This document shows, piece after piece, positions 62,554 through 64,000 of a stretch of 64,000 nt of DNA. Every line of letters begins with the position of its first letter. The stretch's first letter is position 1. Position numbers and translations under genes: made by a program. Where the stretch lies: NCBI RefSeq assembly GCF_900167055.1, contig NZ_FUXP01000010.1, positions 29,551-93,550 of the forward strand, read 5' to 3'. The DNA is from Lysobacter spongiicola DSM 21749 (GTDB lineage: Bacteria > Pseudomonadota > Gammaproteobacteria > Xanthomonadales > Xanthomonadaceae). The notes beneath the pieces are model-generated. The model searched no databases. It had not been told where the DNA came from and saw nothing but the letters and a program-made list of their open reading frames with translations.

Positions 62554-63452
62554 GCCGAGGCACCCGGGGTGCAGGCGCGATAGGTCGTGCGGCCACAGGA
62601 CACCACCACGTCCTGCGCATGGGTGAAGCTTTCGGAGTGGCCGGCATACATCACGCCGCCGGGGCCAAGCAGCGGTGCGATCCGGGACAGCACCCGGTAC
62701 TGCGTCGGCTTGTCGAAATAGATCATCACGTTGCGGCAGAACACGGCGGTGAAGCCGCCCTGCAGGCGGTAGTCGTCGTCGAGCAGGTTCAGCTGCCGGA
62801 ACGCCAGCAGGGACTGCAGTTCCTTGCGGACCCGGCACATCCCCGCATTGGGGCCACTGCCGCGCTGGAAATACGTTTGCCTGCGCGTGGCCGACAGGTC
62901 CTCGATCCGCTCGACTGCGTAGACACCGCGCGCGGCGGTTTCCAGCACCTGGGTGTCGATGTCGGTGCCAAGGATGCGCACGGGCGGGGTGAGCGTGCCG
63001 AAGGCCTCGCAGGCGGTGATCGCGATCGAGTAGGGCTCCTCGCCGGTGGAGGCGGCGCAGCACCAGATCTTGAGCGGCGCACGACGATCGGCGCGGCCTT
63101 CATATGCGGCGACCAGGTGCTCGGCGAGCGCATCGAAGTGATGGGCCTCGCGGAAGAACGAGGTCAGGTTGGTGGTCAACGCGTTGGTGAAGTCCTGCCA
63201 CTCTTCGCCGTCGCCGCTCTCCAGCGCATCGAGGTAGTCGGAAAAGCGGTGCAGCCCGAAGGCCCGCACGCGCCGGGCAAGCCGGCTGTAGACCATGTCA
63301 CGCTTGTGCGGGCTCAGGTTGATGCCGGCGCGGGCATGGATCAGTGCCGCTATCCGGCGGAAGTCGCGGTCATTGAACTCGAACTCACGCGTGCGCGCAT
63401 CGCCGGAGTGCGCCTCGCTACCTGCTTCGTCGACCACCAGTGCGTCAGCCAC
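62550..63452 (-). CDS. cheR: Chemotaxis protein methyltransferase CheR
   Basis: AdoMet-dependent receptor methyltransferase of about 300 aa. The helical N-terminal domain (FEFNDRDFRRIAALIHARAGINLSPHKRDMVYSRLARRVRAFG) is followed by the catalytic domain with TTNLTSFFREAHHFDAL, the AdoMet motif KIWCCAASTGEEPYSIAI, GTDIDTQVL, FTAVFCRNVMIYFDKPTQ and GVMYAGHSESF. GTG 63452 is preferred because GGAG lies 8 bases upstream. GTG 63506 would add 18 residues and has no visible ribosome site. It is the first gene of the che operon seen here, about 220 bases from an IS481-type element. Confidence 0.93.
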   Translation of the reverse strand: MADALVVDEAGSEAHSGDARTREFEFNDRDFRRIAALIHARAGINLSPHKRDMVYSRLARRVRAFGLHRFSDYLDALESGDGEEWQDFTNALTTNLTSFFREAHHFDALAEHLVAAYEGRADRRAPLKIWCCAASTGEEPYSIAITACEAFGTLTPPVRILGTDIDTQVLETAARGVYAVERIEDLSATRRQTYFQRGSGPNAGMCRVRKELQSLLAFRQLNLLDDDYRLQGGFTAVFCRNVMIYFDKPTQYRVLSRIAPLLGPGGVMYAGHSESFTHAQDVVVSCGRTTYRACTPGASA

Positions 63453-63506
63453 GGCAATCGCTCCGGGCCCGGCCGATGGCGGGCGAGGGACGAGGGGTGA
63501 AGACAC

Positions 63507-63670
63507 TCACGGGTATGAACATGTTCTGGTTCCGGCGGTCGAAACGATGCGGCCAAGGGCAGGGGCGCCGGACAGTGGCAGGCGGTTGCTCCATCCCCGT
63601 TATCGGCCACCGGCTGGTGGCCTTGAGGTGCCCGGGTGCCTGCCCGGGCATCGCAGGCTGAGGTCGGCGC
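63507..63670. other. Intergenic region between cheR and the IS481 element
   Basis: A short plus-strand reading frame (MNMFWFRRSKRC...) is open here, but it has no recognisable product. The sequence GCCCGGGTGCCTGCCCGGGC (63629-63648) contains a short repeat. An IS end is expected in this stretch. I see no convincing gene or promoter. Confidence 0.4.
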
Positions 63671-64000
63671 CTAGATGTGTAAACCCAGCACGTTGTTCAG
63701 CGGGATGCGGGTAATGGGCGGCTTGTAGCCAAGACTGGCGTGTAGCCGATGCCAGTTGTAGTGGTGCAGCCAGCCCGGGAGGGCGCCTGCGCGCTGTTCG
63801 GAGTTGGCATAGGAGCGTGCGTAGGCCCATTCGCGCAGGCAGGTCTGGACCAGCCGCTCGGCCTTGCCGTTGGTACGCGGGGTATAGGGGCGCGTGCGCA
63901 GGTGGCGCATGCCGAGCCGGTGGACCAGGCGGCGGAAGCTGCGCGATCTGTAGCAGGCACCGTTGTCGGTCAGGACACGCTCGAAGCGCACACCCAGGCC
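63671..64000 (-). mobile_element. IS481-type transposase, C-terminal part (continues beyond window)
   Basis: The frame is open to the window edge and encodes about 109 C-terminal residues of a DDE (rve) transposase. Seen are VLTDNGACYRSRSFRRL (second catalytic Asp region), LRTRPYTPRTNGKAERLVQTCLREWAYA (catalytic Glu in KAERL) and the C-terminal LPGWLHHYNWHRLHASLGYKPP. These fit the IS481 family. The stop is at 63671. The end of the element and its terminal inverted repeat should lie between about 63500 and 63670, but I cannot place them with only one end visible. Whether the transposase is complete cannot be judged. Confidence 0.88.

Noticed and set aside
63495..63661. Small plus-strand frame (MNMFWFRRSKRC...) between cheR and the IS element
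   Set aside because: No homology recognised, composition of chance type, and the region should hold the IS end.

Overview
This window is a GC-rich (about 70% G+C by eye) chromosomal segment of a gammaproteobacterium, most likely a member of the Xanthomonadaceae (Lysobacter / Luteimonas / Xanthomonas relatives). The basis is the gene order (gltA - penicillin-binding protein 1A - pilMNOPQ; tkt ... gap ... pgk - pyk - class I fba), M56 peptidase-TonB fusions under BlaI control, and TGTAGGAGCGACGT-type dispersed hairpins. The assignment is an inference; no species can be named from the sequence alone. No tRNA, rRNA or CRISPR array was seen.

Layout. 1-9.4 kb: end of citrate synthase, an unknown gene, PBP1A, and the divergent type IV pilus assembly operon pilMNOPQ closed by a strong terminator. 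9.5-16.4 kb: a tightly overlapped MoxR / DUF58 / DUF4381 / BatA / BatB-TPR / BatD operon. 16.5-19.9 kb: a dicarboxylate/amino-acid symporter and transketolase. 20-25.7 kb: an unusual export operon with a TonB-C-like lipoprotein, one ABC ATPase, three consecutive periplasmic adaptor proteins and one MacB-type permease. 25.9-31.7 kb (minus): a CoA hydrolase/transferase-like gene and a c-di-GMP block (REC-REC-GGDEF, degenerate HD-GYP, EAL). 31.8-35 kb: BlaI / M56-TonB pair with its operators, S1/P1 nuclease, OmpW. 35.2-37.7 kb: gap, 7Fe ferredoxin, azurin and a truncated globin, with FNR-type boxes. 37.7-41.8 kb (minus): class Ia ribonucleotide reductase nrdA-nrdB, preceded by a NrdR-box-flanked promoter and a cobalamin riboswitch. 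41.9-50.6 kb: DUF2339/DUF3999 envelope pair, pgk, a GNAT acetyltransferase, pyk and fba. 50.7-58.6 kb: cysK, an RND efflux pair, an AGCS symporter and a SpoU methyltransferase. 58.5-63.5 kb (minus): an orphan histidine kinase and a chemotaxis operon cheR-cheD-cheB-mcp. The right edge cuts into an IS481-type transposase.

How it fits together. The core carbon genes (tkt, gap, pgk, pyk, fba) form a dispersed central-metabolism backbone, each with its own probable promoter, into which accessory blocks (triple-adaptor exporter, c-di-GMP cluster, BlaI/M56) are inserted. The most striking regulation is on nrdAB: a single short region holds a sigma70-like promoter with two NrdR-like boxes 32 bp apart, followed at once by a B12 riboswitch. 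It predicts control by both dNTP/ATP status and cobalamin, and hence a B12-dependent reductase elsewhere in the genome. The most unusual gene set is the exporter with three related adaptors.
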